A stretch of DNA of 64,000 bases, taken from the NCBI GenBank assembly GCA_016872175.1, contig VHBA01000004.1:1-64000 (forward strand), written 5' to 3'. This document shows positions 36,598 to 46,510 of the stretch, piece by piece. The first letter of the stretch is position 1, and each line of letters starts with the position of its first letter. The stretch is from Sphingomonadales bacterium. Lineage in GTDB: Bacteria > Bacteroidota > Bacteroidia > NS11-12g > UBA955. The notes under the pieces were generated by a model. The model was not told the DNA's origin. It was given only the letters and a program-made list of their open reading frames with translations, and ran no database searches. Both the position numbers and the translations under genes were made by a program.

Positions 36598-36625
36598 GGA
36601 TTTTATTTTGAATATTCAATTAAAA

Positions 36626-39600
36626 TTAGAGTTTATTGCCATAAACATCAAGAAACTGAACAGATTTTACTTGCTCATTCATCCATACACCCGGTCTTGA
36701 GGCTGATAAATAGCCCCAACCATGCGATAGATTTTCCACGCGTGATCCGCCATTTTTCAGGAAAACCTTTGCCCTTGCAGCTTTTGTGGGTGAAGCAATA
36801 AACTTCATGTTATTTTTACTAAGTCTGAATGCCTTGGAATTGCTATTGTTTTGCGTTGCAACCAAGCATAATGATTTTCCCGGAAAATCCATCCATACGA
36901 GCGATTTAGCATCTCCATCCACAACAAAGCCATTTTCTCTTCCATGGCTGAAACTGAACCCTTTTCCATTATTGTTATAGAGAACAAATCCTGACATAGC
37001 ATCATCCCTACCATACTCGACCTTTGGAGCGTAACTGTTACCAATACCAATAATATCCAAAAATCCGTTTCCATCTACATCTGCTGAGGCAATACCGTAT
37101 AACGGTCCTGACTGCGCAAGCCTGGGCAACGTCTCAACGCCAAAGGAACCTCCGTTGTTTCTTAGCAATAAACTATTAAACTGAGATGCACGCATATTAT
37201 TATTTTTTAAGTTATTGTCTCCAAAAATTTCTTGTACAGTTTTTCCGGCAAAGGAGGCATACGTTGTGAATCTTTTCTTCATAAACAAAGGGTAGGCAAC
37301 TCCCATTTCATCTAGTTCATGAATGGGATATTCTTTTCGGTCTTTGCTGTAGGTTAGCCAGAAATCAACATTCCCGCTTTGGTCCAGATCAGTCCAGTAT
37401 ATTTTAACGTTATTTTCCTCAGTAGCCTGAAAAAACGAATTCATACCTTTATTTCCTGCAATAATATCAAGGTCTTCATCATTGTCTATATCTACTGCCA
37501 TTAAGCTATTATACCAACCCGGAATACCTACCGTTCCTGCCTCTCCGGTCTGGTTTACCAGCTTGCTGCCATTATTGGCCAGAAAGGCTACAGGCATCCA
37601 CTCTCCTGAAACAATAAGGTCCATTTTGTTATCGTTGTTATAATCGCAGAAAACAGCAGCACAAACCATCCCAGGCTGGTATAAGTCAGGAGCGGCATAT
37701 TCTGTCACATCCACATACACACCTTTATTATTTTGAAGAAGGTAGCTTCTTATTTTTACATCGGGGAAACTCCCGGGTTTAAGGCGCCCACCAACAAATA
37801 AATCCAGATCGCCGTCACCATCAATATCACCGGCAGCTACACATGCACCACTTGCATTAAGGTCTGGTATGGCACCTGTCCTTTCAGTAAAATTGCCTTT
37901 ACCGTCATTGAAATACAATCTATGTTTATATGCATGATTAGGGAAACCATATTCACTGCCGCCTGCTGCCATATAAATGTCATTATCACCATCTGCATCC
38001 GCATCATAAATCAAACAACCCAATACATCCACATTATTCATTGATTTCCATGGTTGAGATGGAGATACAGTGAGCTTTCCATCTTTGGTTTGAAGGTAAA
38101 GCATAGAACCACTGCTTTCTCTGGCATTGCTTATCAATAGGTCCGTAAGTCCGTCTCCGTTCACATCTCCGGTTGAACTACCGGGTCCTAACATGGAATA
38201 TCGGTGGGGAATAAGAGGCTCTCGTTTAAAATCGGGATTATCGCCTTCCTTATGAATAAAGTTTAGACCTATTTCTCCTGTTATTTCTTCAAATGTATAA
38301 GTTTCCTTTTGTGTATAATCCCATTTTCCTGCTGCATTATTTTCATCAACCTCAAGAACCTGGTTTGACTTTACATTATTAAAAACCTGAAACTCTCCAT
38401 TGGGCCAAATTACGGTTAATTTTTTCAGAACGGACTGTTCTCCAAGGCCTATGTGAACTAACGGCTCCGTAGCACTTTGGTAACCTCTGGATTGTTGCAT
38501 TTCTGCAATTTGCTGGCCTGAATCGGTATCTGTAATAATTTTACAACCAATACCGTATCGGTTATTCTTTTTACCCCCTTTACATTTTATCCGGAGATAA
38601 TTTTTGTCAGGTCCAATATTTTTGTATACATGGGCTGCATCGCCCTGATTACAAACAATAAGATCTAGCTTGCCGTCTGCATTTAGGTCAGCATAAGTAG
38701 CACCTGAACTTAGCGTCGGCTCTTCAAGCCCCCACTGTTGGGTGACATTGGAAAAACTGTAATTACCGGTGTTTTTATAGGCATAATTAGAAAGCTTTTC
38801 GAAAGGGAGTTTTTCAAGTATTTCTTTGTGGTTAATGGTGGTGCCATAAGCCAGTTTTTCAGCTTCAATCTCTGAAATATTAAGCTTTGAGGCTATTTCT
38901 TTTATGGTAGGCTCTCTGTTTAGTTCGCTTTTCAATATGTTAAGAGGTTTTTTCAACTGCTGATCTTTTCGTTGTTGAAACAACATGAAATCCAGGTTGG
39001 TGACATCACGGTAATATCCATTTGTAATAAACAAATCCGGGTTGCCATCATTGTCATAATCAGCAAACAGGGGGCTCCAGCTCCAGTCGGTTCTGGCTAC
39101 CCCATTCAGATAAGCTAAATCTGCAAAATGACCTTTAAAATTGGTTTGTAAATTGTTGTGCATATATTGATAACCGTATCCACTGCGCAGCGCCGTGGTA
39201 AAGAAATCATACTTTTTGGGTCCTGCCAGTAAACCAAATCTTCTTGGATCTTCAGAAAGCATGTCTACAGTAAACAAATCCATCCAACCGTCTTTGTTGT
39301 AATCTGCTGCATCTGCCCCCATACTATTCGCACTGCTATGTTTGAAATTAGAATTAAACTGATTTTTAAAAGTACCATCGCCATTGTTTATGTAATAATA
39401 ATCCGGCACATGGTAGTCATTACAGATGTATAGATCTGTAAAACCATCTTTGTTGAAGTCTGCAGCTGTGGCACTTAAGCAGTATCCCATAGTATTAACA
39501 CCGGCAGCTTCACTTACGTCGGTAAATTTTTTACCGTCATTCACAAACAAATGCTGCTGGCTTTTTTCATCCCTGTGTAGAGCAGGGGTAAAGGGTGTGG

Positions 39601-40216
39601 CAATGTCAGCAAAAAATCTGTCGGCATGATTACCCAGATACATATCAAGATCACCATCATTATCCATATCGAAAAAGGTGGCACATGTAGCATTGCCCGG
39701 GTCATCAACGCCCCATTCGGCAGCTTTTTCCGTGAATGTCAGGTTACCGTTGTTGATGAAAAGCAAATTTCGTTTACGATCTTTATTTTTATCAGGTCCG
39801 CTGCGGCAGATATAAATATCCTGAAACCCATCATTATTCACATCGGCCAGGCTAATTCCACTCATCCAGTATGCGGTTTTTAATCCAGCTTTTTCTGTGA
39901 TGTCCTCGAAGGTGAAATTTCCCTTGTTGAGATAAAGCACTGCTGGTTTTTCATTACCGGTAAAGATGATTTCGGGCAATCCATCATTGTTTAAATCTCC
40001 GGTTGCAACCCCATTTCCATTGAAAAGATAATGATATGTAAACTGATTAAGTGTATCATTTTCAGGAATTGTATTCACAAAGGTGATACCGGTTTCTTCG
40101 GGTTTGGTTAACTCAAAGATAGCCTCCTGTTCATCATCGGTTTTTTCGCATGAAGTAAAGATTGACAAGGCGGAAAGTGTGAAGCAGGCAGAAATGAAAA
40201 ACGGAATATTACGCAT
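36626..40216 (-). CDS. FG-GAP/VCBS repeat and ASPIC/UnbV domain lipoprotein
   Basis: 1196 residues. The N-terminus MRNIPFFISACFTLSALSIFTSC is a lipoprotein signal (lipobox FTSC). The body has many calcium-binding-type integrin FG-GAP motifs: GDLNNDGLPEIIF, ADVNNDGFQDIYI, DMDNDGDLDMYLG, AADYNKDGWMDLF and GDIDGDGDLDLFVGG, arranged in two propellers. Between them lies an ASPIC/UnbV region (RGYQSATEPLVHIGLGEQ, TVIWPNGEFQVF). This is the CRTAC1-like layout frequent in Bacteroidota; it is likely surface-exposed and of unknown ligand. It precedes mnmD on the same strand in the other direction of travel, with a 40-base gap and its own promoter. Confidence 0.88.
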   Translation of the reverse strand: MRNIPFFISACFTLSALSIFTSCEKTDDEQEAIFELTKPEETGITFVNTIPENDTLNQFTYHYLFNGNGVATGDLNNDGLPEIIFTGNEKPAVLYLNKGNFTFEDITEKAGLKTAYWMSGISLADVNNDGFQDIYICRSGPDKNKDRKRNLLFINNGNLTFTEKAAEWGVDDPGNATCATFFDMDNDGDLDMYLGNHADRFFADIATPFTPALHRDEKSQQHLFVNDGKKFTDVSEAAGVNTMGYCLSATAADFNKDGFTDLYICNDYHVPDYYYINNGDGTFKNQFNSNFKHSSANSMGADAADYNKDGWMDLFTVDMLSEDPRRFGLLAGPKKYDFFTTALRSGYGYQYMHNNLQTNFKGHFADLAYLNGVARTDWSWSPLFADYDNDGNPDLFITNGYYRDVTNLDFMLFQQRKDQQLKKPLNILKSELNREPTIKEIASKLNISEIEAEKLAYGTTINHKEILEKLPFEKLSNYAYKNTGNYSFSNVTQQWGLEEPTLSSGATYADLNADGKLDLIVCNQGDAAHVYKNIGPDKNYLRIKCKGGKKNNRYGIGCKIITDTDSGQQIAEMQQSRGYQSATEPLVHIGLGEQSVLKKLTVIWPNGEFQVFNNVKSNQVLEVDENNAAGKWDYTQKETYTFEEITGEIGLNFIHKEGDNPDFKREPLIPHRYSMLGPGSSTGDVNGDGLTDLLISNARESSGSMLYLQTKDGKLTVSPSQPWKSMNNVDVLGCLIYDADADGDNDIYMAAGGSEYGFPNHAYKHRLYFNDGKGNFTERTGAIPDLNASGACVAAGDIDGDGDLDLFVGGRLKPGSFPDVKIRSYLLQNNKGVYVDVTEYAAPDLYQPGMVCAAVFCDYNNDNKMDLIVSGEWMPVAFLANNGSKLVNQTGEAGTVGIPGWYNSLMAVDIDNDEDLDIIAGNKGMNSFFQATEENNVKIYWTDLDQSGNVDFWLTYSKDRKEYPIHELDEMGVAYPLFMKKRFTTYASFAGKTVQEIFGDNNLKNNNMRASQFNSLLLRNNGGSFGVETLPRLAQSGPLYGIASADVDGNGFLDIIGIGNSYAPKVEYGRDDAMSGFVLYNNNGKGFSFSHGRENGFVVDGDAKSLVWMDFPGKSLCLVATQNNSNSKAFRLSKNNMKFIASPTKAARAKVFLKNGGSRVENLSHGWGYLSASRPGVWMNEQVKSVQFLDVYGNKL

Positions 40217-40220
40217 ACTG

Positions 40221-40228
40221 CAAACTTA
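40221..40228 (-). promoter_or_regulatory. -7 promoter element of the FG-GAP gene (TAAGTTTG)
   Basis: An exact TAnnTTTG match on the minus strand; CAGT separates it from the ATG at 40216. Confidence 0.5.
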
Positions 40229-40256
40229 CTAAATCGGCATGATTGTTTTGTATAGT

Positions 40257-40937
40257 TCAGCGGTTCTTTATTGCCCTCAGCATGTGTTTTTTCCCCGGCG
40301 GACCAGGAAGGCGCTGTAGGGTAAAACCGGCAGAAATTAATGCTCGTTTTACAATGCCGGCGCTGCTGTATGTTACCAGAATGCCTTCCGGATTCAAACG
40401 GCTGTGTAGTGCTTTAAAAATCACCGGGGTCCACAGTTCAGGTTGGACAGACGGAGCAAAAGCATCGTAAAATATTATATCATAGGTTGAATAGTGTTCA
40501 AATTCAGCTATGTCGACATTGAGTTTAGTCAAAATGAATGAATTGTCAACATTTCGGGTGCTATTCCATGCTGCCTGCTGAATATTATTCCATGCAGTTA
40601 AAGAATCCAGTCGATTTTCAATAAAGGAGGGTACAGGTAAAAAGTCAACAGAAACCGGAAACTTTTCAATGCTTATGAAATGAACTATTTTATTGTATTC
40701 CTGCGCGTATGTCCATGCCAGATATGCATTTAAGCCAGTACCAAAACCCATTTCAAAAACGTGAATCACTTCTTTTTGAATCATGGAAAGACCTTGTTTT
40801 ATATATACATAATTACTTTCCGTTTGGGCGCCAAATTCAGAATGGTAGTTTTCATTTAATTCAGAATTATAAATGGTGTAACTGCCATCAGGAGTAGATT
40901 TAATGGAAAGATAGCGCTGGTCAGCGACGTTTTTCAT
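40257..40937 (-). CDS. mnmD: MnmD-like tRNA U34 methyltransferase
   Basis: 226 residues. The SAM-binding motif is VFEMGFGTGLNAYL, followed by an acidic ligand segment SIEKFP and the family-typical YDIIFYDAFAPSVQPELW. This matches the stand-alone MnmD enzyme that methylates the aminomethyl group of 5-aminomethyl-2-thiouridine at the tRNA wobble position; the FAD domain of the E. coli MnmC fusion is absent. The ATG at 40937 lies inside the end of rodA (17-base overlap), so it is the last gene of the mre-rod operon and is translationally linked to rodA. Confidence 0.85.
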   Translation of the reverse strand: MKNVADQRYLSIKSTPDGSYTIYNSELNENYHSEFGAQTESNYVYIKQGLSMIQKEVIHVFEMGFGTGLNAYLAWTYAQEYNKIVHFISIEKFPVSVDFLPVPSFIENRLDSLTAWNNIQQAAWNSTRNVDNSFILTKLNVDIAEFEHYSTYDIIFYDAFAPSVQPELWTPVIFKALHSRLNPEGILVTYSSAGIVKRALISAGFTLQRLPGPPGKKHMLRAIKNR

Positions 40938-42195
40938 CTACTTTCAGAAATAAAAACAGCAAAAGTGTAAAGGCCCACAGACTGCTTCCACCAAAACTTA
41001 TGAAGGGGAGGGGTATACCAATGACAGGGACAATCCCTATGGTCATACCGATATTGATGGCTAAATGAAAAAACAAAATACAGATCACTCCATATCCTAG
41101 AACACGTCCAAATGCTGTAGATTGTCGCTCTGCCAGACTTATAAGTCTGTATAATAACCCAAAATAAAGACCAAAGAATACCAGTACCCCTGCAAAGCCC
41201 CATTCCTCACCAATCGTGCAGAAAATAAAATCTGTATGTTGCTCGGGCACAAATCCCATTTTGGTTTGAGTGCCTTTAAGAAATCCACGTCCTACAAATT
41301 GCCCTGCACCAATAGCAATTCGCGATTGCTCGAGGTTATACCCCATATTTCTTGTGTCCTGTTTTAGGTTTAGTACAAGTTCAATTCGGTCTCGCTGGTA
41401 TCCTTTCAAAATTTTTGTATACGCGAAGCCCACTGCAATACTAAAAATTGCACTTGAGGCAGCAACAACCAAAGTGGCAATGATTAGTTGCTTGTTCTTT
41501 CTGCCGAAGTAAATAATAATTCCGGTAATGGTTGACAGGATGCTCATTGTCCATAAATGACTAATTCCGGTGGCTTCCATAACAATTCGAGCTATGGCAA
41601 TAATCAAAAGCCAGACAGCACTGAGTAGGATCCAGCCTGGTAAGCCTTCACGGTATAGAACAAGAAAAAAAGATAGGAAAACCAATGCGCTGCCTGTGTC
41701 ATTTTGTGCCAGAATGAGTAACATTGGTAACAGAAATAGTAACAATGTGATAACTACATTTCGGGTTCCCTTGAAACGAATACCATAAGTGCCTAAATAT
41801 TTGGCAATAGCCAGCGCAGTGGCCACTTTGGCAAATTCACTTGGCTGAATGCCGAAACCTCCAAAACCAAACCAGCTTTTTGCTCCAGAAACTTCTTTTC
41901 CTAAAAATAGTACTGCAATATTCAGAAAAATGGCAAAACCATAAAACCCATAAGCAAAATAATCTATTATTGCCACGTTGGCAAAAGCGATTGTGAGTAT
42001 AATTATAATAGCTCCACCAATCCAGATGAGCTGCCGGCCAGCTACAGAGGAAAATGTAAACTGAAACGTCTGATTTACTTCTGATGTTGCAGAATAAATA
42101 CTGATTAGACCAATTAGCACCAACAGCACATAGAGCCATACAGCTATCGTATCCAAGACCGGATTTTCTTCTCTGCTTGAATAGGTTCTGCTCAT
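40921..42195 (-). CDS. rodA: Rod shape-determining glycosyltransferase RodA (SEDS family)
   Basis: 424 residues with about ten membrane helices. SEDS hallmarks are GAKSWFGFGGFGIQPSEFAK, with the catalytic-side Asp in AQNDTGSALVFLSF, and PVIGIPLPFISFGGSS near the C-terminus. RodA polymerises lipid II into glycan strands in complex with the PBP2 encoded just upstream. It is separated from mrdA by 3 bases and overlaps mnmD by 17 bases. Confidence 0.95.
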   Translation of the reverse strand: MSRTYSSREENPVLDTIAVWLYVLLVLIGLISIYSATSEVNQTFQFTFSSVAGRQLIWIGGAIIIILTIAFANVAIIDYFAYGFYGFAIFLNIAVLFLGKEVSGAKSWFGFGGFGIQPSEFAKVATALAIAKYLGTYGIRFKGTRNVVITLLLFLLPMLLILAQNDTGSALVFLSFFLVLYREGLPGWILLSAVWLLIIAIARIVMEATGISHLWTMSILSTITGIIIYFGRKNKQLIIATLVVAASSAIFSIAVGFAYTKILKGYQRDRIELVLNLKQDTRNMGYNLEQSRIAIGAGQFVGRGFLKGTQTKMGFVPEQHTDFIFCTIGEEWGFAGVLVFFGLYFGLLYRLISLAERQSTAFGRVLGYGVICILFFHLAINIGMTIGIVPVIGIPLPFISFGGSSLWAFTLLLFLFLKVDEKRR

Positions 42196-42198
42196 GAT

Positions 42199-44034
42199 TT
42201 AATAAACCGTGGATGTTTTAATACGATCCAGCATGTCCGGACGCTGTGGCTCTTTGCCCCTGTTAAGATAGTTTTCAATCATTAAATTAGCAATTGGTGC
42301 TGCCCAGGTTGCGCCGTACCCACCATTTTCAACAATCACTGCTATGGCAATTTTTGGTTTGTCTCTTGGCGCAAAGGCAATATAGAGTGAGTGGTCTTCT
42401 CCATGCGGGTTTTGGGCAGTTCCAGTCTTTGCGCATATGACAATATCATTAATTCCGGTTCCAAAGGCGGTTCCACCTGGTTTTGTCACCATTTCCATTC
42501 CGTCAATAATCCAGTCGTAATATAACTCTCCTACAGATGCGAAATGTTTCTTTTTATATTCATCAGGCAGGTATTTATTCGAACCAATGCCTTTTACAAG
42601 ATGGGGCGTTATAAACCAACCCTTATTGGCGATGGTAGCAGCACAGTTTGCCATTTGTATAGGAGTTAGCAGAATTTCCCCCTGTCCGATTGCAAGCGAA
42701 ATGATCATACTGCTTTTCCAGTTTTTTCCGTGTCGTTTATCAAGCTGTTTTATGCTGGGAACATTTCCTTTGTTTTCACCGGGAAGGTCTACTCCCAGCT
42801 TATTTCCTAATCCAAAACTATGAAGGTGTTTTTCTAAAGCAGCATAGCCCGATTTAACATTCTGATATTTTGGATTATCAATGATATCGCGGAAAACCTG
42901 ACAATAATAAGCATTGCATGAAATGCCTATACTGCCTTTCAAATCAGTTGGTGAACCATGGGGGTGACATCCAACAGTCAAACTACCAAGATGATAACCT
43001 CCGCTACATCCATGTAAGGTAGCTTGTTTTAATACGCCTTCCTGACAACCGATTAACGCCATCACTGTTTTAAATGTGGATCCTGGCGGATAAACCCCTT
43101 TAATTGCTCTGTTGTATAATGGTTTTTTAGGGTCTATTAATAGTTGACGGAAAGATTTAGCACGCGATTCTCCAACCAACAAGTTAGGATCATAGTCCGG
43201 TTTATTAATCAGTGCGAGTATTTCACCAGTAGACGGTTCAATGGCAATAACACTTCCTCTTTTGTTTGCCAGTAAGCTTTCGCCAAATTCCTGCAGATCA
43301 AAATCAATACTGCTGTAAAAATCCGGACCTGCCTGTGCGGGTGAATTGAATTCGTTGTCCTTGGCTTCACCACGTTCTGTGTAGGTTCTGTCTTGCCAAA
43401 CGGTCTTCACGCCTTTTACACCTCTTATATAAGCTTCATATGTATTTTCTATTCCTGTTACCCCCACAAGGTCGCCGGGTCTGTAATACGGATCTTTTGC
43501 CAGTAATTTTTTACTGGCCTCACCAAGATATCCTAATATATGTGCTCCTCCTTTTACCGCGTATAGTCGGTCTGTTTTGGGTTCAACTGAAAATCCCGGA
43601 AAACGGTAGAGGTTTTCCTGTACGGCACTGTATTGATCTTTACTTAGATTACTCATGAAAACTGCCGATCCATTAAAAACATTGTTTTTTTGTCTCTTTT
43701 TGGAGTTCTCTTTGGCTGTCTGCATGAATTTATGGTATTCAGTACCGGTGATGCCCATTATTTCACAGAATGCAGCAGTGTCAATATCTTTGGTTTTAGA
43801 TGGAAAAACCACCAAATCGTATATGGCAATATTGTGTACTAAAAGCTTGCCATTACGGTCATATATTATACTTCGGTCAGGATAAATTGGTATTTTATTA
43901 AGTGCATTGTTAATTGCTTTTTGCTCATATTGGTTATCAATTATCTGCAGCTGAAAAATTTTTACAAGGTAAACAATTGCTACCAGACTTAAGAGTCCAA
44001 CATATACAAATTTTCTGTTGCGATGCAAATCCAT
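42199..44034 (-). CDS. mrdA: Penicillin-binding protein 2 (transpeptidase of the elongasome)
   Basis: 611 residues from the ATG at 44034, one base after the mreD stop; a TTG six codons upstream (44052) would overlap mreD. An N-terminal membrane anchor (VYVGLLSLVAIVYLVKIF) is followed by the PBP dimerisation domain and the transpeptidase. The three active-site motifs are STFK (Ser about 319), SCN in GISCNAYY and KTGT in CAKTGTAQ. PBP2 cross-links the peptidoglycan synthesised by RodA. It is typical in length and gene order. Confidence 0.95.
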   Translation of the reverse strand: MDLHRNRKFVYVGLLSLVAIVYLVKIFQLQIIDNQYEQKAINNALNKIPIYPDRSIIYDRNGKLLVHNIAIYDLVVFPSKTKDIDTAAFCEIMGITGTEYHKFMQTAKENSKKRQKNNVFNGSAVFMSNLSKDQYSAVQENLYRFPGFSVEPKTDRLYAVKGGAHILGYLGEASKKLLAKDPYYRPGDLVGVTGIENTYEAYIRGVKGVKTVWQDRTYTERGEAKDNEFNSPAQAGPDFYSSIDFDLQEFGESLLANKRGSVIAIEPSTGEILALINKPDYDPNLLVGESRAKSFRQLLIDPKKPLYNRAIKGVYPPGSTFKTVMALIGCQEGVLKQATLHGCSGGYHLGSLTVGCHPHGSPTDLKGSIGISCNAYYCQVFRDIIDNPKYQNVKSGYAALEKHLHSFGLGNKLGVDLPGENKGNVPSIKQLDKRHGKNWKSSMIISLAIGQGEILLTPIQMANCAATIANKGWFITPHLVKGIGSNKYLPDEYKKKHFASVGELYYDWIIDGMEMVTKPGGTAFGTGINDIVICAKTGTAQNPHGEDHSLYIAFAPRDKPKIAIAVIVENGGYGATWAAPIANLMIENYLNRGKEPQRPDMLDRIKTSTVY

Positions 44035-44035
44035 A

Positions 44036-44548
44036 TTATCTGATACCGGCAATTATTTTGTATAAAAGTATCAATAGAAATGATCCAACACTGCTAACAA
44101 TGGAAACCAATAGTACCGGGAAAAATGAGTAAATAGAGGAAAAGTCCAGGGTGAAATAAATCCAGTGATGCAAAAATGTCAGAAAAAACAGGTACAAGGC
44201 ATAGAACCTGAAATTTTTATAAACAGGAGTCAGATAACGAAACCCTTGTAATTGAATGGCATCGGTATCAAGAATTTTTGTGTCAACTATTATTCGTGTA
44301 AAAGCAAGGGTTGAACAAGCTGCAGCATGCAAGCCGCCGCTATTATTAAGGGCATCAAGAAATAAACCCGAAAAAAAAGCTGTAAGCAATATTAAATATC
44401 GATTGTATGTAAAGGGCAAAAGAAAAACAAATAACACGTAAGGCATGGGTTTTAACCAAGTACCAAAATTTATTTCCTGTATGAGGAAAAACTGAAATAA
44501 TATAAGAAGGACTGCCCCAAAAAGATACCTTAAAAGATCAATTGCCAC
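44036..44548 (-). CDS. mreD: Rod shape-determining protein MreD
   Basis: 170 residues, almost wholly membrane-embedded (about five helices). Similarity is weak as always in MreD, but position between mreC and mrdA, size and hydrophobicity settle it. Start is GTG 44548 inside the end of mreC (11-base overlap). It recruits the RodA-PBP2 pair to MreB/MreC. Confidence 0.88.
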   Translation of the reverse strand: MAIDLLRYLFGAVLLILFQFFLIQEINFGTWLKPMPYVLFVFLLPFTYNRYLILLTAFFSGLFLDALNNSGGLHAAACSTLAFTRIIVDTKILDTDAIQLQGFRYLTPVYKNFRFYALYLFFLTFLHHWIYFTLDFSSIYSFFPVLLVSIVSSVGSFLLILLYKIIAGIR

Positions 44549-45374
44549 GTTTTGCCCTCCTGTTTAGTGTGTCTATCTGAGAAGAATGACGGTAATTTAC
44601 TACATATACATGGCTGAGTTTACGAAAATCAGTAGATAATTTAACGTCAATATCGTAAAAGCTACTTCCACCGGACTGTTTTACATTGAGTATTTTACCA
44701 ATAGGAACTCCTGACGGAAACTTCACTGAATAGTTGCTAGTCACTACTTCCATACCCGTTGCAATTTTTTCAAACCTACTAACTCCATTTAATTGTATTA
44801 CTGTGGGGTCTTTTCCATTCCAACTGACTGACCCATCTCTGAAATTGGCCGCAGGTATCATGGGGGTGGCTTTAAATTGTGAGTTTATGACAGACAAAAC
44901 CAATGAAAAATCTGGTGAAACATCGATTACAATTCCTGCAATGCCGGATGGACTCAAAACAGCCATGTCTTTCTTAACGCCCTGGTTACTGCCTTTATCA
45001 ATGGTGATGAAGTTGTTTTGAAGGTGAGTAGTGAACTGCACGACATTGGCAGTCAGGTAGGAGTATTTTTTATTTCCTGAAGAATCTTTTGCAATAAATT
45101 GCTGAGTGTCAGAAAACTTCCTGTTTTCGTTTGAAGATTCCTTTAGTTTATTATTTTCTTCTAAAAGCGCTTTGTTTACATCGGCCAATTTAAAATAGTC
45201 TGTGATATCGGTTTTTATTCGAGACATACCATTAAAAAAGGCACTGCTTGTATTAAAGTAATAACTTTGCTGGTATATATTAAATCTGACTACCTGGCCT
45301 GTACTAAAAATCATTAACAGCAGGTAGACTATCAGAAACAGGTTTTTCCTTATAAATCTGATCAGAAAAACCAT
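44538..45374 (-). CDS. mreC: Rod shape-determining protein MreC
   Basis: 278 residues: a single N-terminal membrane helix (LFLIVYLLLMIFS), a coiled coil about residues 60-85 (LADVNKALLEENNKLKESS) and the MreC beta-barrel domains with ITIDKGSNQGVKKDMAV and GMEVVTS...PSGVPIGKI. MreC is the periplasmic scaffold that activates PBP2. It starts 10 bases after the mreB stop and overlaps mreD. Confidence 0.94.
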   Translation of the reverse strand: MVFLIRFIRKNLFLIVYLLLMIFSTGQVVRFNIYQQSYYFNTSSAFFNGMSRIKTDITDYFKLADVNKALLEENNKLKESSNENRKFSDTQQFIAKDSSGNKKYSYLTANVVQFTTHLQNNFITIDKGSNQGVKKDMAVLSPSGIAGIVIDVSPDFSLVLSVINSQFKATPMIPAANFRDGSVSWNGKDPTVIQLNGVSRFEKIATGMEVVTSNYSVKFPSGVPIGKILNVKQSGGSSFYDIDVKLSTDFRKLSHVYVVNYRHSSQIDTLNRRAKRGN

Positions 45375-45384
45375 TTTTCACTAA

Positions 45385-46410
45385 TTAGGCAGTCATCAAG
45401 AATTTGAATTTTCCGATGTTTCTCAGGGCAATGCCTGTGCCACGCACAACAGCTCTCAAAGGGTCTTCAGCAATAGAAACCCGCAATTTTGTTTTGGCAC
45501 CTATGCGCTTATCCAAGCCTCTAAGCAAGGCTCCTCCGCCAGTTAGCCAAATACCATTGGTTAAAATATCTGCACTAAGTTCGGGAGGCGATTGTTCAAG
45601 CGCCCTAAGAATGGCCTCTTCAATCTTCATTACACTTTTGTCCAATGATCTGGCTACCTCAGAATAACTTACCATGATCTGTTTAGGTATGCCGGTCATA
45701 AGATCTCTGCCAAATACAGGGTAATCCTCAGGAGGGTTATCAAGCTCCTGCAATGCGCTTCCAATATGGATTTTGATTTTTTCAGCGGTTCGCTCACCGA
45801 TTAAAAGATTATGTTCCCTGCGCATGAATTCAACAATATCCAGGTTAAATTCATCACCTGCTACCCGAATACTTTCGTCGCAAACAATACCGCCAAGGGC
45901 AATGATAGCGATTTCGGTGGTACCACCACCAATATCAATTATCATGTTGCCTTGTGGCTGAACTACATCTATACCTATACCTACGGCAGCTGCCATGGGT
46001 TCATGAATTAAATATACTTCCTTGGCTCCAGATCTTTCTGCACTGTCTTTAACAGCTCTTTTTTCTACTTCTGTGATACCTGAAGGTATGCAGATAACCA
46101 TTTTCAACTGAGGAGAAATCCACTTTTGTTTTTGGTTAATCATCTTAATCATGCCTCTAATCATATGTTCTGCGGCCTGAAAATCTGCGATTACACCATC
46201 TTTAAGCGGGCGAATAGTTTTAATGCCTTCGTTTTCCTTTCCGAACATCTGCATGGCCTCTTTACCAATGGCAATGACATTGCCGGTGGCTTTTTCCAAG
46301 GCTATTATGGATGGTTCATCTACCACCACTTTATCTTTGTGTATTATTAGCGTGTTGGCCGTTCCGAGGTCAATAGCGAGTTCCTGTGTCAGAAAACTGA
46401 ATAAGCCCAT
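45385..46410 (-). CDS. mreB: Rod shape-determining protein MreB (bacterial actin)
   Basis: 341 residues of actin fold. The phosphate-1 loop is IDLGTANTLI, the phosphate-2 loop MIIDIGGGTTEIAI and the adenosine motif WLTGGGALLRGL. MreB forms membrane-associated filaments that direct lateral wall synthesis. It heads the minus-strand operon mreB-mreC-mreD-mrdA-rodA-mnmD. A weak -7 element (TTATTTTG, 46434-46441) lies 23 bases before the ATG. Confidence 0.97.
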   Translation of the reverse strand: MGLFSFLTQELAIDLGTANTLIIHKDKVVVDEPSIIALEKATGNVIAIGKEAMQMFGKENEGIKTIRPLKDGVIADFQAAEHMIRGMIKMINQKQKWISPQLKMVICIPSGITEVEKRAVKDSAERSGAKEVYLIHEPMAAAVGIGIDVVQPQGNMIIDIGGGTTEIAIIALGGIVCDESIRVAGDEFNLDIVEFMRREHNLLIGERTAEKIKIHIGSALQELDNPPEDYPVFGRDLMTGIPKQIMVSYSEVARSLDKSVMKIEEAILRALEQSPPELSADILTNGIWLTGGGALLRGLDKRIGAKTKLRVSIAEDPLRAVVRGTGIALRNIGKFKFLMTA

Positions 46411-46433
46411 TTTTTAGTTTGGATATCAGTCTG

Positions 46434-46441
46434 CAAAATAA
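46434..46441 (-). promoter_or_regulatory. Probable -7 promoter element of the mre operon (TTATTTTG)
   Basis: Seven of eight positions match TAnnTTTG on the minus strand, 23 bases before the mreB ATG. Confidence 0.35.
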
Positions 46442-46510
46442 ACATAAAACTTGCTACTTTCTCGTATTTTGAGATAAAAAATTTAGCTGCAATTCTTTGG
46501 GAAAGCCATC

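Noticed and set aside
40300-40900. Short frames on the opposite strand inside mnmD, rodA and the nuo genes
   Set aside because: They have no start context or protein-like composition and are shadows of the strong genes on the other strand.
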